A DNA stretch of 64,000 nucleotides from an uncultured Ruminiclostridium sp. (GCA_947630175.1 CANRGJ010000004.1:1-64000), one strand, 5' to 3'. Positions 28,167-38,098 are shown, counted from the stretch's first letter. The notes: a model not told the origin generated them from the sequence alone. A program made the numbers and translations.

Positions 28167-29981
28167 ATGGGAATGTGCAATTATCCTGAAAATATAAGGA
28201 ATTTTTGCATAATAGCACATATAGATCACGGTAAATCCACTCTTGCCGACCGTATTCTTGAAATGACAAAGACTGTCGCTCAAAGGGATATGGAGGAGCA
28301 GCTCCTTGACAATATGGAGCTTGAAAGAGAAAGAGGAATAACCATAAAGGCAAGAGCCGTAAGATTGAATTATACCGCAAAGGACGGAAACGACTATATT
28401 TTTAATCTGATAGATACGCCGGGGCACGTGGACTTTAACTATGAAGTTTCACGCTCTCTCAATGCCTGCGAAGGGGCTATCCTTATAGTGGACGCTTCTC
28501 AGGGGATAGAGGCGCAGACTCTTGCCAACACTTATCTTGCAATAGAGCAGGATCTGGAAGTAGTCCCCGTTATCAACAAGATAGATTTGCCCTCAGCACG
28601 CCCTGATGAGGCCAAAGAGGAGATAGAAAGCGTTATCGGTATACCCGCCGACGACGCTCCCTGCGTATCCGCAAAGCTGGGGATAAATATTGAAGCTGTT
28701 ATGGAGCAGATAGTAAAATGTGTTCCCCCGCCAAAGGGAAACAAAGACGCTAAACTGAAGGCTCTGATATTTGACAGCTACTATGACGCATACAAGGGTG
28801 TAATTGTTCACATTCGTGTAAAAGAAGGAACAGTAAAAGTCGGTGACAAAATAAGAATGATGGCTACAAAAGCCGAGTTTCAGGTCACCGAGCTTGGATA
28901 TATGGGTGCGTTCGGTCTTATCTCCGCAGATGAACTTAAAGCGGGAGAGGTAGGGTATATTGCCGCCTCGATAAAATCCATCGGAGATACCAAAGTAGGC
29001 GATACGGTAACACTTGCTGACGATCCTGCCGATGAACCACTGGCAGGTTATCGCAACGTCAATCCGATGGTGTTCAGCGGAATTTATCCTGCTGACGGAT
29101 CAAAGTACGGAGATTTGCGGGACGCTCTTGATAAATTGCAGCTTAACGACGCTTCCCTTTCCTTTGAGCCTGAAACCTCAATTGCTCTGGGGTTCGGTTT
29201 CAGATGCGGTTTTCTCGGTCTGCTCCATATGGATATTATACAGGAAAGGCTTGAAAGAGAATATAACCTTGACCTTATAACTACTGCTCCGTCTGTTGTA
29301 TACAGGATAACAAAAACAAACGGCGACGTGGTGATGATAGACAATCCTACAAACTATCCCGACGTGTCTGAAATACAGCTTGCCGAGGAGCCTATGGTGA
29401 GCGCGCATATTTTCTCTCCGTCTGATTATGTAGGGAGCATTATGGAGCTTTGTCAGGATAGGCGAGGCGTGTTCAAGGATATGAAATATATGGACGAAAA
29501 ACGAGTGGATATACACTATGAACTGCCACTCAATGAAATAGTTTACGACTTTTTTGACGCCCTTAAATCACGGTCAAGGGGTTATGCAAGTTATGACTAT
29601 GAGGTGATAGGCTTTGCACCGTCAAAGCTGGTGAAGCTGGACGTAATGCTCAACGGTGACGTGGTGGACGCTTTGTCTTTTATAGTACATGCGGACAAGG
29701 CTTATCCAAGAGCAAGGAGAATAACGGAAAAGCTGAAGGAAAATATTCCCCGTCAGCTTTTTGAAGTGCCTGTTCAGGCGGCGATAGGCGGAAAAATAAT
29801 CGCTAGAGAAACAATAAAAGCTATGCGCAAGGACGTGCTTGCAAAATGCTATGGCGGCGACATAACCAGAAAAAAGAAACTGCTGGAAAAGCAAAAGGAA
29901 GGCAAAAAACGTATGAGACAGCTTGGAACGGTATCTGTTCCGCAGGAGGCGTTTATGGCTGTTCTTAAGCTGGACGAGTAA
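28167..29981 (+). CDS. lepA: Elongation factor 4 (LepA)
   Basis: 604 residues, full length. G1 [10 protein letters not shown] (about 17-26), switch region [15 protein letters not shown]3 DTPGHVDF, G4 NKIDLP, then domains II-III and V and the LepA-specific C-terminal domain ([31 protein letters not shown]...). A ribosome-associated GTPase affecting initiation/back-translocation under ionic stress. The hemW gene follows after 14 bases, an arrangement common in Firmicutes. Confidence 0.97.
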   Translation: MGMCNYPENIRNFCIIAHIDHGKSTLADRILEMTKTVAQRDMEEQLLDNMELERERGITIKARAVRLNYTAKDGNDYIFNLIDTPGHVDFNYEVSRSLNACEGAILIVDASQGIEAQTLANTYLAIEQDLEVVPVINKIDLPSARPDEAKEEIESVIGIPADDAPCVSAKLGINIEAVMEQIVKCVPPPKGNKDAKLKALIFDSYYDAYKGVIVHIRVKEGTVKVGDKIRMMATKAEFQVTELGYMGAFGLISADELKAGEVGYIAASIKSIGDTKVGDTVTLADDPADEPLAGYRNVNPMVFSGIYPADGSKYGDLRDALDKLQLNDASLSFEPETSIALGFGFRCGFLGLLHMDIIQERLEREYNLDLITTAPSVVYRITKTNGDVVMIDNPTNYPDVSEIQLAEEPMVSAHIFSPSDYVGSIMELCQDRRGVFKDMKYMDEKRVDIHYELPLNEIVYDFFDALKSRSRGYASYDYEVIGFAPSKLVKLDVMLNGDVVDALSFIVHADKAYPRARRITEKLKENIPRQLFEVPVQAAIGGKIIARETIKAMRKDVLAKCYGGDITRKKKLLEKQKEGKKRMRQLGTVSVPQEAFMAVLKLDE

Positions 29982-29995
29982 TTCGGAGGGCAAAA

Positions 29996-31063
29996 ATGAG
30001 CAGAGGGCTTTATATCCATATACCGTTTTGTCTTTCCAAATGTCCGTACTGCGATTTTTATTCGGTAAAATACAGCTGTGAAACCGCAGAAAAATATAAA
30101 GACGCTGTGATAAGGAACTTGCTTTGTTACAACGAAAAATTTGATACGGTGTACTTCGGAGGAGGTACACCTGTTTTGCTGTGGAAAGAGATATGTGAGA
30201 TACTTGAACATATAAGTATGGAGGAAAATGCAGAGATAACTGTTGAAGCCAACCCCTGCTGTTCCGACAAAGAAAATTTGTCCGCTTTGAAAAAAGCAGG
30301 CGTAAACCGCATATCTTTCGGGATTCAAAGTCTTAACGACAAGGAGCTTATGGCGCTTGGGAGAAGGCACGACGCAAAAACAGCGGTCAAAGCGGTAGAA
30401 ACAGCGTATAACTGCGGATTTGACAATATTTCCGCTGATATTATGCTGGGAACGCAGGGGCAGAGTGTCAAAAGCGTTGAAAGTACCATAAATGAGCTAA
30501 GCCTTTTGCCGCTTTGTCATATTTCCGCCTATATGCTGAAAATAGAGGAAAATACTCCTTTTGCGAAGATGAGACTTAATCTTCCCGATGAAGAAACGGT
30601 ATGTGATATTTACCTTTCAGCCGTTGAGCAGCTTGAAAATATAGGTATACATCAGTATGAAATAAGCAATTTTGCTGAAAGTGGAAAAGAGTGCAGGCAC
30701 AATCTGAAATACTGGAACTGTGAAGAATATGTGGGAATAGGACCTGCCGCACATTCATACTATAAGAGTGAAAGGTTTTTTGTAGATAGAAATATCGACG
30801 AATTTATAAACGCAGAATTTCAGGCAACACATAAGGAAACAGATCTCGCAGGCGGGTGTGACGAATATGCTATGCTGAGGCTCAGGCTCACACAAGGGCT
30901 TATGTTATCGGAATATGCAAAAAGAGGCGGAAACGCAGAGGCGCTGGAAAGAAAATTAAGCCTTATCCCGCAGCATTTTTTCAGATTTAACGGCGAACGG
31001 CTGTATTTGACCCCTGAGGGATTTCTTGTGTCAAACAGCATTATCGGAACGCTGTTAAGCTGA
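29996..31063 (+). CDS. hemW: HemW-type radical SAM protein (heme chaperone)
   Basis: 355 residues. Radical SAM cluster CLSKCPYCDF (about 12-21), GGGTPVLL (about 55), NPCCSDKENL, FGIQSLND and the C-terminal HemW domain. The motif set matches HemW rather than HemN (which has an extended N-terminus). HemW binds and transfers heme; earlier annotation as coproporphyrinogen oxidase is likely wrong. GGAGGG precedes ATG. It sits downstream of lepA. Confidence 0.93.
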   Translation: MSRGLYIHIPFCLSKCPYCDFYSVKYSCETAEKYKDAVIRNLLCYNEKFDTVYFGGGTPVLLWKEICEILEHISMEENAEITVEANPCCSDKENLSALKKAGVNRISFGIQSLNDKELMALGRRHDAKTAVKAVETAYNCGFDNISADIMLGTQGQSVKSVESTINELSLLPLCHISAYMLKIEENTPFAKMRLNLPDEETVCDIYLSAVEQLENIGIHQYEISNFAESGKECRHNLKYWNCEEYVGIGPAAHSYYKSERFFVDRNIDEFINAEFQATHKETDLAGGCDEYAMLRLRLTQGLMLSEYAKRGGNAEALERKLSLIPQHFFRFNGERLYLTPEGFLVSNSIIGTLLS

Positions 31064-31094
31064 ATAAAGGCGATTTTGTAATAATTTTGTCGAA

Positions 31095-31234
31095 GCTGAC
31101 ATATAAAAGTAAAGACGTTATACAGCAGGTTTTTTCTCTCAGGTGAAATATCACGGGGAAAAAGCCTGCGCCAAACTAAAGCGGGTCTTACCGTCCAATA
31201 TACAGTCCCCCGATTTTATTCGGGGGATTTTATG
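31095..31234 (+). ncRNA. Possible structured RNA or leader with terminator
   Basis: This 259-base gap holds a stem of GCAGG...TTTTTCTC with GGGGAAAAA...CCTGC (about 31123-31174), an inner GGTGAAATATCAC hairpin, CGGG...ACCG elements, and a strong terminator TCCCCCGA/TTCGGGGGA plus T's (31206-31234). A sigma-A promoter lies after it, so the structure is upstream of the next operon and downstream of hemW. It could be the 3' UTR of hemW or an independent small RNA. It did not match any riboswitch consensus I recall. Confidence 0.35.
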
Positions 31235-31261
31235 CATAAAGCGGAAAATGGTCACTTTTTC

Positions 31262-31290
31262 TTGACAAAAAATAGCAGGAGATATATAAT
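31262..31290 (+). promoter_or_regulatory. Consensus sigma-A promoter of the cell-wall operon
   Basis: TTGACA 31262-31267, 17-base spacer, TATAAT 31285-31290: exact consensus, about 25 bases before the ribosome-binding site of the alpha/beta hydrolase gene. Confidence 0.92.
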
Positions 31291-31322
31291 AAATTAGTTA
31301 GGATATTATTGAGAGGTGCGCT

Positions 31323-32096
31323 TTGTTTACTGAAATAAACGGGTTGAAAATCAATTATGCAACAGAAGGAAGCGGTGAGGAAAACGTTCTCCTGCTGCAC
31401 GGCTGGGGCTCAAATATAACGCTTTTTTCCGCTGTGATAAATCATTTGTCGCAAAAATTTACCGTTTATGCTCCCGATATGCCGGGATTCGGAGAAAGCG
31501 ACGAGCCGAAAGAGCCCTGGTGCGTAGACGATTATGTGGATTTTGTTATCGCTTTCTGCGAAAAGATGGATATAAAAAGCTGTTTTATTCTTGGGCATAG
31601 CTTTGGCGGCAGAGTTATAATAAAGCTGATGTCAAGAAATAACGTTCCTTTTTCAATGGTGAGGGCGGTGCTTACGGACAGCGCAGGAATACGTCCAAAA
31701 CAGACGCTGAAGAAAAAAGTAAGGACACGCTGTTATAAAATAGGAAAAAAGGTTCTTTCCTCAAAAATATGCTCAAAGCTGTTTCCTAATGCATTGGAAA
31801 ATTTCAGAAAGAAAAACGGCTCGGCGGATTATAATGCCGCCTCTCCTATAATGAGGCAATGTCTTGTAAAGATCGTAAACGAGGATCTGACACCGCTTAT
31901 TCACAATATAAATGTTCCAACTCTGCTTGTATGGGGCGATAAGGACGACGCTACACCTCTGTCGGACGGGCAGATGATGGAAAAGCTGATACCCGACGCG
32001 GGGCTCGTAGTATTTGAGGGCTGCGGGCATTATGCTTTTCTGGAACAGGGACAGCGTTTTTGCAGAATACTTGATTCATTCTTTGATGTAAAATGA
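31323..32096 (+). CDS. Alpha/beta hydrolase
   Basis: 257 residues, starting at TTG 31323 with GAGAGG six bases upstream; no ATG exists before residue 50. Oxyanion HGWGSN, nucleophile elbow GHSFGG (Ser about 96), Asp in VWGDKDDATP (about 209) and His in GCGHYAFLE (about 239) complete the triad. No signal peptide. It heads an operon with the MurF-like ligase and Ddl. Soluble esterase or peptidase-like roles are common; the substrate is unknown. Confidence 0.92.
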   Translation: MFTEINGLKINYATEGSGEENVLLLHGWGSNITLFSAVINHLSQKFTVYAPDMPGFGESDEPKEPWCVDDYVDFVIAFCEKMDIKSCFILGHSFGGRVIIKLMSRNNVPFSMVRAVLTDSAGIRPKQTLKKKVRTRCYKIGKKVLSSKICSKLFPNALENFRKKNGSADYNAASPIMRQCLVKIVNEDLTPLIHNINVPTLLVWGDKDDATPLSDGQMMEKLIPDAGLVVFEGCGHYAFLEQGQRFCRILDSFFDVK

Positions 32097-32103
32097 GGTA
32101 ATT

Positions 32104-33681
32104 ATGTCTGAAATATTGACTGTTGTGTCGTATGTTGTTTTCTTTGCCGCTTTATTGGCTAACTTTGCAAACAATTTCATACGGTATATGCATATGTTCC
32201 AGCTTAACTCCTATCATGCCAAGGAACAGGTGAAGTGGCTGGGAGGAAATATGCCCGAAATCATAAAAAGGCACCTGTGCGCAGTAATAATGGCAATATT
32301 GCTGATAATATTCCCGTTTGGCTCAATTGCTGGGCTTTTGTCATGCGGAGCTGTGCTGGGGGTGTTTTTGCTGATAAACCTTCCTAAAAAAGCCAAGAAA
32401 AAGCTGGTGTATACTCCAAGAGTCATAAGAATGTGTGTGACGTCGGTGATAGTGTATGCCGCTTTGGTGGTAGGAGCGTTTATCTGCGGGTGTTACTTCC
32501 CTGTGGTGTACATTATAGCTTATCCTGTGATACAGCTTTTGTCGGCGTTTACGGCGATAATAGCAAACGTAATCAACAAGCCTGTTGAAATGTTTATAAA
32601 CAAGCATTATATAAACGACGCAAAAAGGATAATAAACGAACTGCCAAATCTCACTGTTATAGGAATAACGGGCAGTTACGGCAAAACCTCAACTAAATTT
32701 TATCTGAACAAGCTGCTTTCTGCAAAATACAATGTTTTGATGACCCCTGAAAGCTACAATACGACAATGGGCGTTGTAAAGACTGTCAGAGGTTCGCTCA
32801 GCGCAGTTCACGAAATATTCATCTGCGAAATGGGCGCAAAAAACGTGGGTGAGATAAAAGAGATATGCGACATCGTTCACCCGAAACATTCTATGATAAC
32901 CTCTATCGGAGAACAGCACCTTGAGAGCTTTAAGACAGTTGATAACATCATAAAGACAAAGTTTGAGATAGCAGACTGTATTACAGACGGAATGGTATTT
33001 CTGAATTACGATAATGAGCATATAAGAAATCATAAGATCGACAAAAACGTTATTTCATACGGATTTTCGGACAAATATGAATATTATGCGGACAATATTG
33101 CGGTGACGTCAAAGGGTACTTCCTTTACCGTTCATCACAAGGACGAGGAGAGCGCAGAGTTTTCAACAAAGCTGATAGGCGAACACAATGTGCAGAATAT
33201 AGTGGGCGCTATCGCTGTGGCAAACAAGCTGGGTATAACGCTGAACGAGCTGAAAACGCCTGTAAGGAGGCTGGAGGCGGTACCCCACAGAATGCAGATA
33301 ATCGACAGGGGAAATTCTGTGATAATTGACGACGCATTCAACAGCAATCCCGCAGGAGCGAAAGCGGCGCTCGACACTCTGGGGCTTATGGAGGGATTTA
33401 AAATACTCATAACGCCCGGAATGATAGAGTTGGGAGAAAAAGAATACGAGCTTAACAAAGAGCTTGGAACAAGAGCCGCCGCAGTTTGCGATTATGTTAT
33501 GGCAGTAGGCGAAAAGCAGGCGGCGCCTATTGTTGACGGACTTAAAGCGGCGGGTTATTCTGAGGAAAAGACGTATGTGGCGCAAAATCTGAACGATGCA
33601 CTTGCCAAGGCGGATAGCGTAAAAACAGGCGGGGCAAAAAAGATAATCCTTTTGGAAAACGATTTGCCCGATAATTTCTGA
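32104..33681 (+). CDS. Membrane-anchored MurF-like Mur ligase
   Basis: 525 residues. The N-terminal about 165 residues hold three to four membrane helices (about 5-25, 58-92, 110-155) instead of the UDP-MurNAc-binding N-domain of classical MurF. Then the Mur ligase core: P-loop GITGSYGKTSTK (187-198), ICEMGAKNVGEI, SIGEQHLESF, NYDNEH, and the C-terminal domain with PHRMQIIDRGNSVIIDDAFNSNP, the MurF-type signature. It would attach D-Ala-D-Ala to the UDP-MurNAc tripeptide at the membrane. Ddl is the next gene, which supports that role. A different substrate specificity is possible because the N-domain is replaced. Confidence 0.9.
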   Translation: MSEILTVVSYVVFFAALLANFANNFIRYMHMFQLNSYHAKEQVKWLGGNMPEIIKRHLCAVIMAILLIIFPFGSIAGLLSCGAVLGVFLLINLPKKAKKKLVYTPRVIRMCVTSVIVYAALVVGAFICGCYFPVVYIIAYPVIQLLSAFTAIIANVINKPVEMFINKHYINDAKRIINELPNLTVIGITGSYGKTSTKFYLNKLLSAKYNVLMTPESYNTTMGVVKTVRGSLSAVHEIFICEMGAKNVGEIKEICDIVHPKHSMITSIGEQHLESFKTVDNIIKTKFEIADCITDGMVFLNYDNEHIRNHKIDKNVISYGFSDKYEYYADNIAVTSKGTSFTVHHKDEESAEFSTKLIGEHNVQNIVGAIAVANKLGITLNELKTPVRRLEAVPHRMQIIDRGNSVIIDDAFNSNPAGAKAALDTLGLMEGFKILITPGMIELGEKEYELNKELGTRAAAVCDYVMAVGEKQAAPIVDGLKAAGYSEEKTYVAQNLNDALAKADSVKTGGAKKIILLENDLPDNF

Positions 33682-33703
33682 TAAAGCTGACAGGAGATAT
33701 GCT

Positions 33704-34897
33704 ATGAAAATCAAGATCGGAGTTTTTTTCGGCGGAAAGAGCGTTGAGCATGAAGTATCTATTATTTCCGCTATTCAGGCGTTTAACGCATTTGACCGAA
33801 ACAAATACGACGTTATTCCCGTTTACATCACCAAAAACAATGAATTTTACACGGGAGAAGCGGTTGGCAAAATAGAGGAATACAAAAATATTCCCGCATT
33901 GCTGAAAAAAAGCACGAGAGTTCTGATAGTAAGCGACGGAGGGAAAACAAAGCTCATCTGCTATCCTATGAAAAAGTTCGGGGACAGCACCGTTGCCGAA
34001 ATAGACGTTGCTTTTCCTGTCGTTCACGGGACGAACGTGGAGGACGGAGCATTGCAGGGCTTTTTTCAGACGCTGAATATTCCCTATGCAGGCTGCGACG
34101 TTGTTTCTTCCGCTGTGGGAATGGATAAATATGTGATGAAAACGGTGCTTAAGGACAATGATATTCCTGTGCTTGACTGTGTTGTCAAAACCGCTTTGGA
34201 ATTTTCAAATGACCCTGACAGCGTTGTGAACGACATAAAGAGAAAAATAGGACTTCCCGCAATCGTAAAGCCTGTAAACCTCGGCTCCAGCGTGGGTATC
34301 AAAATAGGACGTGACGAGGAAGAGTTGAAGGAGGCACTTGACCACGCTTTCGGTTTTGCAGGAAAGGTACTGGTGGAGCGTGCTGTGGAACAGCTCAGAG
34401 AGATAAACTGTTCCGTATGCGGAGATGTTGACTTTGCGGAAGCAAGCGAATGCGAGGAGCCTGTAAGCACCGACGAGATACTCAGCTTTGAGGACAAATA
34501 TGTAAGCGGCGGCTCAAAGGACACAAAGTCAAGCGGTATGGCGTCGCTTAAACGCAAAATTCCCGCCGAAATATCAGAGCAGACAAGAGAAGAAATAAGA
34601 AATATGGCGGTAAAGGCATTCAAATGCCTTGGTTGCAGCGGCGTTTCAAGAATAGACTTTATGATAGACGTAAAGGAAAACAAAATTTATCTCAATGAGA
34701 TAAACACGATTCCGGGAAGCCTTGCATTCTATCTGTGGGAGCCTTTGGGTACAAAATACCCTGCGCTGTTGGATAAAATGGTCTCACTGGCGCTGAAAAG
34801 GGACAGAGAACAGAAAAATCTCAACTTTACCTTTGAATCCAACATTCTCGCAAACGCAAAGCTGGGCGGGATAAAAGGAGGAAAGCTGAATGGTTAG
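33704..34897 (+). CDS. ddl: D-alanine--D-alanine ligase
   Basis: 397 residues, ATP-grasp. N-terminal FFGGKSVEHEVSIISAIQ, VFPVVHG-like FPVVHGTNVEDG, KYVMKTVLK, PAIVKPVNLGSSVGI (ATP-grasp loop), EINCSVCGD, and YLNEINTIPGS with metal ligands. The length and a long omega-loop region with EDKYVSGG (the Tyr typical of the D-Ala form) fit VanA-type-length ligases but with D-Ala specificity expected. AGGAGA precedes ATG. Coupled with the MurF-like gene upstream. Confidence 0.96.
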   Translation: MKIKIGVFFGGKSVEHEVSIISAIQAFNAFDRNKYDVIPVYITKNNEFYTGEAVGKIEEYKNIPALLKKSTRVLIVSDGGKTKLICYPMKKFGDSTVAEIDVAFPVVHGTNVEDGALQGFFQTLNIPYAGCDVVSSAVGMDKYVMKTVLKDNDIPVLDCVVKTALEFSNDPDSVVNDIKRKIGLPAIVKPVNLGSSVGIKIGRDEEELKEALDHAFGFAGKVLVERAVEQLREINCSVCGDVDFAEASECEEPVSTDEILSFEDKYVSGGSKDTKSSGMASLKRKIPAEISEQTREEIRNMAVKAFKCLGCSGVSRIDFMIDVKENKIYLNEINTIPGSLAFYLWEPLGTKYPALLDKMVSLALKRDREQKNLNFTFESNILANAKLGGIKGGKLNG

Positions 34898-35108
34898 AAA
34901 CACATACATAATCAATCTTGCCTTTGACGCATGGCAGAATCAGGTGTGGTTCTGTGATACTATGAGCGATGAAAGCTCGGAAAGACGCTGGGCTGACGCA
35001 AAGCAGACGCTTGAAAACGTGGGAGAGAGATGTTCGAATCCCAGCGAATTTTTTAACGAGGCCGTAAAGCATTTTGAGAAATACGGCTTTGTGAGAATAC
35101 AAAAATGA
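34890..35108 (+). CDS. Small soluble protein of unknown function
   Basis: 72 residues; ATG at 34890 overlaps the end of ddl by eight bases and the stop overlaps the pseudouridine synthase start, so translation is coupled on both sides. GGAGG lies six bases upstream of ATG. Trp- and Glu-rich, mostly helical (ERRWADAKQTLENVGERC, NEAVKHFEKYGF). No family recognised. The tight packing argues that it is real. Confidence 0.75.
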   Translation: MVRNTYIINLAFDAWQNQVWFCDTMSDESSERRWADAKQTLENVGERCSNPSEFFNEAVKHFEKYGFVRIQK

Positions 35109-36088
35109 AAAAAGAGATAACGATAGGTCAGAACGACGCAGGACAAAGACTGGACAGATTTCTTATAAAAGCCTTTCCCTCTCTGACTGCGGGTGTGATA
35201 AACAAGGCGGTCAGGAACAAGGATATAAAAATAAACGGAAAGCGTTCTGAAATATCCTATAAGCTGAAATGCGGCGATGTTCTGTATATTTTTATGCCAG
35301 ACCGACTGTTAGAGGCGAATGATACAGACGAAGATTTTACACAGGCGGGAAACAAACTGAATATAATTTACGAAGATGAAAATATCCTGCTTGCGGATAA
35401 GGAGCAGGGACTTGCGGTACATTCGGACGAAAGCGGAAACGTTGATACGCTGATAAACCGAATAAAAAAATATCTTTATGAAAAAGGGGAATTTCAGCCT
35501 GAGAATGAAAATTCCTTTGCCCCTGCTCTTTGCAACAGGATAGACAGAAATACGGGCGGGATAGTTATCGCCGCAAAAAATGCCGAGGCGCTGAGAATAC
35601 TCAATGAAAAAATAAAAAACAGAGAGCTTACAAAAAAATATCTCTGTATCGTTCTCGGAAAGCCTGATAAGGAAGAGGCTTTGCTTACCGCTTATCTGCA
35701 AAAGGACAGCGAATCAAATCAGGTCACGGTAACGGACAAAAAGACAAGCGAAAATCTTACGATAAAAACGAAATACAAGATTTTGGACAGTTTTGGAAAG
35801 CTGAGTTTGCTTGAAGTGGACCTGCTTACGGGAAGGACTCATCAGATACGTGCGCATATGGCGCATATCGGTCACCCGCTGCTGGGCGACGGAAAATACG
35901 GGATAAACCGTATAAACAAAGAATTCGGATTTAAAATGCAGGCGCTTTACAGCTATAAGCTGCGGTTTGATTTTGTTGAGGACGCAGGAAAGCTGAATTA
36001 TCTGAATAAAAAGGAATTTACAGTGCAAACGGTTCCCTTTTTAGCTCAATACAAAAAATTAAAAGAAAAATATACCGAAAGGACATAA
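35105..36088 (+). CDS. RluD-type pseudouridine synthase
   Basis: 327 residues. S4 RNA-binding domain first (DAGQRLDRFLIKAFPSL, about 8-60), then the synthase domain with CNRIDRNTGGIVIAAK (catalytic Asp in RIDRNTGG, about 142), GRTHQIRAHMAHIGHPLLGDGKYG (about 246-269). It isomerises uridines in rRNA (RluC/RluD group). The motif is NRIDRNTGG rather than the usual HRLDKDTSG, a moderate divergence. ATG overlaps the small upstream gene by four bases. Confidence 0.92.
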   Translation: MKKEITIGQNDAGQRLDRFLIKAFPSLTAGVINKAVRNKDIKINGKRSEISYKLKCGDVLYIFMPDRLLEANDTDEDFTQAGNKLNIIYEDENILLADKEQGLAVHSDESGNVDTLINRIKKYLYEKGEFQPENENSFAPALCNRIDRNTGGIVIAAKNAEALRILNEKIKNRELTKKYLCIVLGKPDKEEALLTAYLQKDSESNQVTVTDKKTSENLTIKTKYKILDSFGKLSLLEVDLLTGRTHQIRAHMAHIGHPLLGDGKYGINRINKEFGFKMQALYSYKLRFDFVEDAGKLNYLNKKEFTVQTVPFLAQYKKLKEKYTERT

Positions 36089-36093
36089 AGAAA

Positions 36094-37302
36094 ATGAAAT
36101 ATGTAGTATTGCTTTGCGACGGAATGGCAGACCTGCCCAGGGACGATCTCAGCGGAAAAACTCCTATGGGAACGGCAAACAAGCCGAATATAGACAAGCT
36201 GGCAAAGGTTTCAGAGGTGGGACTGGTAAAGACGGTTATTGACACGCTGAAACCGGGCAGCGACGTAGCTAATCTGTCTGTGCTGGGATATGACCCGTCG
36301 GTTTACTATTCGGGACGTTCGCCGCTGGAGGCGGGCAGCATAGGGATAGATATGAAGCCCACCGACGTTTCGTTCAGGTGTAATCTTGTTACGCTGTCTG
36401 ATGATGAAAAGTATGAAGATAAGACTATGGTTGACTACTGCTCGGGGGATATTTCCACTGCCGAGGCGGCGGAGCTTATCGCATTTATACAGGAGAAAAT
36501 GGGCAACGAAGAATTCAGCTTTTACAGCGGCGTAAGCTACCGTCATTGTCTGATATGGGATCACGGTACTTTGGACGTGGGAACGCTCACTCCTCCTCAC
36601 GACATTACAGGCAGAAAGATAACCGAATATCTGGGCGCAAACGAAAACGGCGCAAAGCTGATAGATATGATGAAACGTTCATACGATCTTCTTAAACATC
36701 ATCCTGTCAACTTAAAGAGAATGGAAAAAGGGCTTCGTCCCGCTAACAGCCTTTGGTTCTGGGGTGAGGGCGTGAGAAAAGACCTTATGCCGTTTGAAAA
36801 GAAGTACGGGCTGAAGGGCGCTATGATCTCGGCGGTGGACCTGCTCAAGGGCATAGGAAAGTTTACGGGAATGGAGGTTATAAACGTTCCCGGAGCGACA
36901 GGCTACATAGATACCAATTTCTCAGGGAAAGCTGACGCTGCAATAAACGCTTTGAAAAATGGAAACGATTTCGTTTACATTCACGTTGAAGCGCCTGACG
37001 AATGCGGACACAGATTTGAAATTGAAAATAAGGTAAAATCTATCGAGCTTATCGACAAGCTTATTCTCGGTCCGATACTCAAGGCGTTTGAGGGGGAAGA
37101 TATAAAAATACTTATCTGTCCCGACCACCCCACGCCGCTGGCGCTGAAAACGCATACAAACGCACCTGTTCCCTATCTTATCTATGACAGCAGAAAGAAA
37201 AATAACGGCGTAGACAGATTCGATGAGGAGTCTGCGGAAAAAACGGGCGTTTTCGTAAAGATCGGTCATACGCTGATGGACAGATTTTTGGAGAAAAATT
37301 AA
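36094..37302 (+). CDS. apgM: ApgM-type cofactor-independent phosphoglycerate mutase
   Basis: 402 residues of the alkaline-phosphatase superfamily. N-terminal LLCDGMADLPRDDLSGKTPM with metal Asp; GRSPLEAGSIGI with the candidate catalytic Ser; PDECGHRFE and CPDHPTPL near the C-terminus for metal binding. It interconverts 3- and 2-phosphoglycerate. Some close homologues are annotated as a proposed homoserine kinase, so function is not fully fixed. The gene follows the pseudouridine synthase by five bases. Confidence 0.9.
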   Translation: MKYVVLLCDGMADLPRDDLSGKTPMGTANKPNIDKLAKVSEVGLVKTVIDTLKPGSDVANLSVLGYDPSVYYSGRSPLEAGSIGIDMKPTDVSFRCNLVTLSDDEKYEDKTMVDYCSGDISTAEAAELIAFIQEKMGNEEFSFYSGVSYRHCLIWDHGTLDVGTLTPPHDITGRKITEYLGANENGAKLIDMMKRSYDLLKHHPVNLKRMEKGLRPANSLWFWGEGVRKDLMPFEKKYGLKGAMISAVDLLKGIGKFTGMEVINVPGATGYIDTNFSGKADAAINALKNGNDFVYIHVEAPDECGHRFEIENKVKSIELIDKLILGPILKAFEGEDIKILICPDHPTPLALKTHTNAPVPYLIYDSRKKNNGVDRFDEESAEKTGVFVKIGHTLMDRFLEKN

Positions 37303-37312
37303 AAAAGGTTAA

Positions 37313-37846
37313 ATGGAAATAAAGACGTTTGAAAATTCATATTTAAGCAGTACAAAGTACGCATTAAAAAGCGCATTTTACCATGCGAACAGCAATGAAC
37401 GCTTTAACGAATGGGAGTTCGCGGAAAATCTGCTGAGTTCTGAGGGATATTTGCCTGAGCTGTGCGTTGTGGCTTTGGAGGGCGAAAACATAGTAGGATA
37501 TAACGCACTGACTAAAGCGAAAATAGGCGATCATCACGGTTTGGCTCTTGGTCCGCTGGGCGTGCGAAAGGAATATCAAAATATTGGGATCGGCACTGCT
37601 CTTGTGAAAGAGTGCGTCAGCAGGGCAACAAGAATGGGATTTTCGTGGATAGCCTTGCTGGGCGGAGATTATTATTCACGCTTTGGTTTTGAAAGCGGAA
37701 AGCAATATGGTATAACCGTGACAGAAAACGAATTTGACAACGAGCATTTACAGATTTTGTTTTTGGATCAATCAGCTGAAAGAAACATTTGCGGAAAGCT
37801 CGTTTACTGCGACGCATTTTATGATGATAACGGGAATTTGCTGTGA
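37313..37846 (+). CDS. GNAT family N-acetyltransferase
   Basis: 177 residues. GNAT acetyl-CoA site in ALGPLGVRKEYQNIGIGTALVKECVSRATRMGFSWIALLGGDYYSRFGF (about 83-128), close to the YhbS-type subfamily with GDPxYYxRFGF. AAGG lies four to five bases before ATG. It ends the operon; a terminator follows. Substrate unknown. Confidence 0.9.
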   Translation: MEIKTFENSYLSSTKYALKSAFYHANSNERFNEWEFAENLLSSEGYLPELCVVALEGENIVGYNALTKAKIGDHHGLALGPLGVRKEYQNIGIGTALVKECVSRATRMGFSWIALLGGDYYSRFGFESGKQYGITVTENEFDNEHLQILFLDQSAERNICGKLVYCDAFYDDNGNLL

Positions 37847-37860
37847 ATTTATCAGGTATA

Positions 37861-37887
37861 AGCCGAGGCTTTATGCTTCGGCTTTTT
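37861..37887 (+). terminator. Rho-independent terminator
   Basis: AGCCGAGGC/GCTTCGGCT, 9-bp stem with one G-T pair, loop TTTAT, followed by T5 after the GNAT gene. Confidence 0.92.
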
Positions 37888-37983
37888 ATTTTGATACAGC
37901 AGTTTTGTGAATGAACATATTGCGCATATTTTTTCCCGATAGATTGTGGTTTTTGTGCAAATGCGATAAAATTAAAATACTTC

Positions 37984-38012
37984 TTGACAATTTAAATCCA
38001 TTATTTTATAAT
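37984..38012 (+). promoter_or_regulatory. Consensus sigma-A promoter of serC-serA
   Basis: TTGACA 37984-37989, 17-base spacer, TATAAT 38007-38012. The roughly 80-base leader contains a small GCCGCCTTACGGC hairpin and ACCG...CGGT followed by A then T-rich sequence (about 38057-38080), which might act as a weak attenuator. Confidence 0.9.
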
Positions 38013-38098
38013 TAAATTAGTATTTTATTAAAGCCGCCTTACGGCGTAACAAAAAACCGTTCAAATCGGTATTATTTTTTTATGGAGGCATACTAAAA

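Noticed and set aside
31095..31234. T-box or cobalamin riboswitch before the alpha/beta hydrolase operon
   Set aside because: The T-box GGGTGG...ACCGCG and cobalamin-box cores are absent, and a separate promoter follows the terminator.
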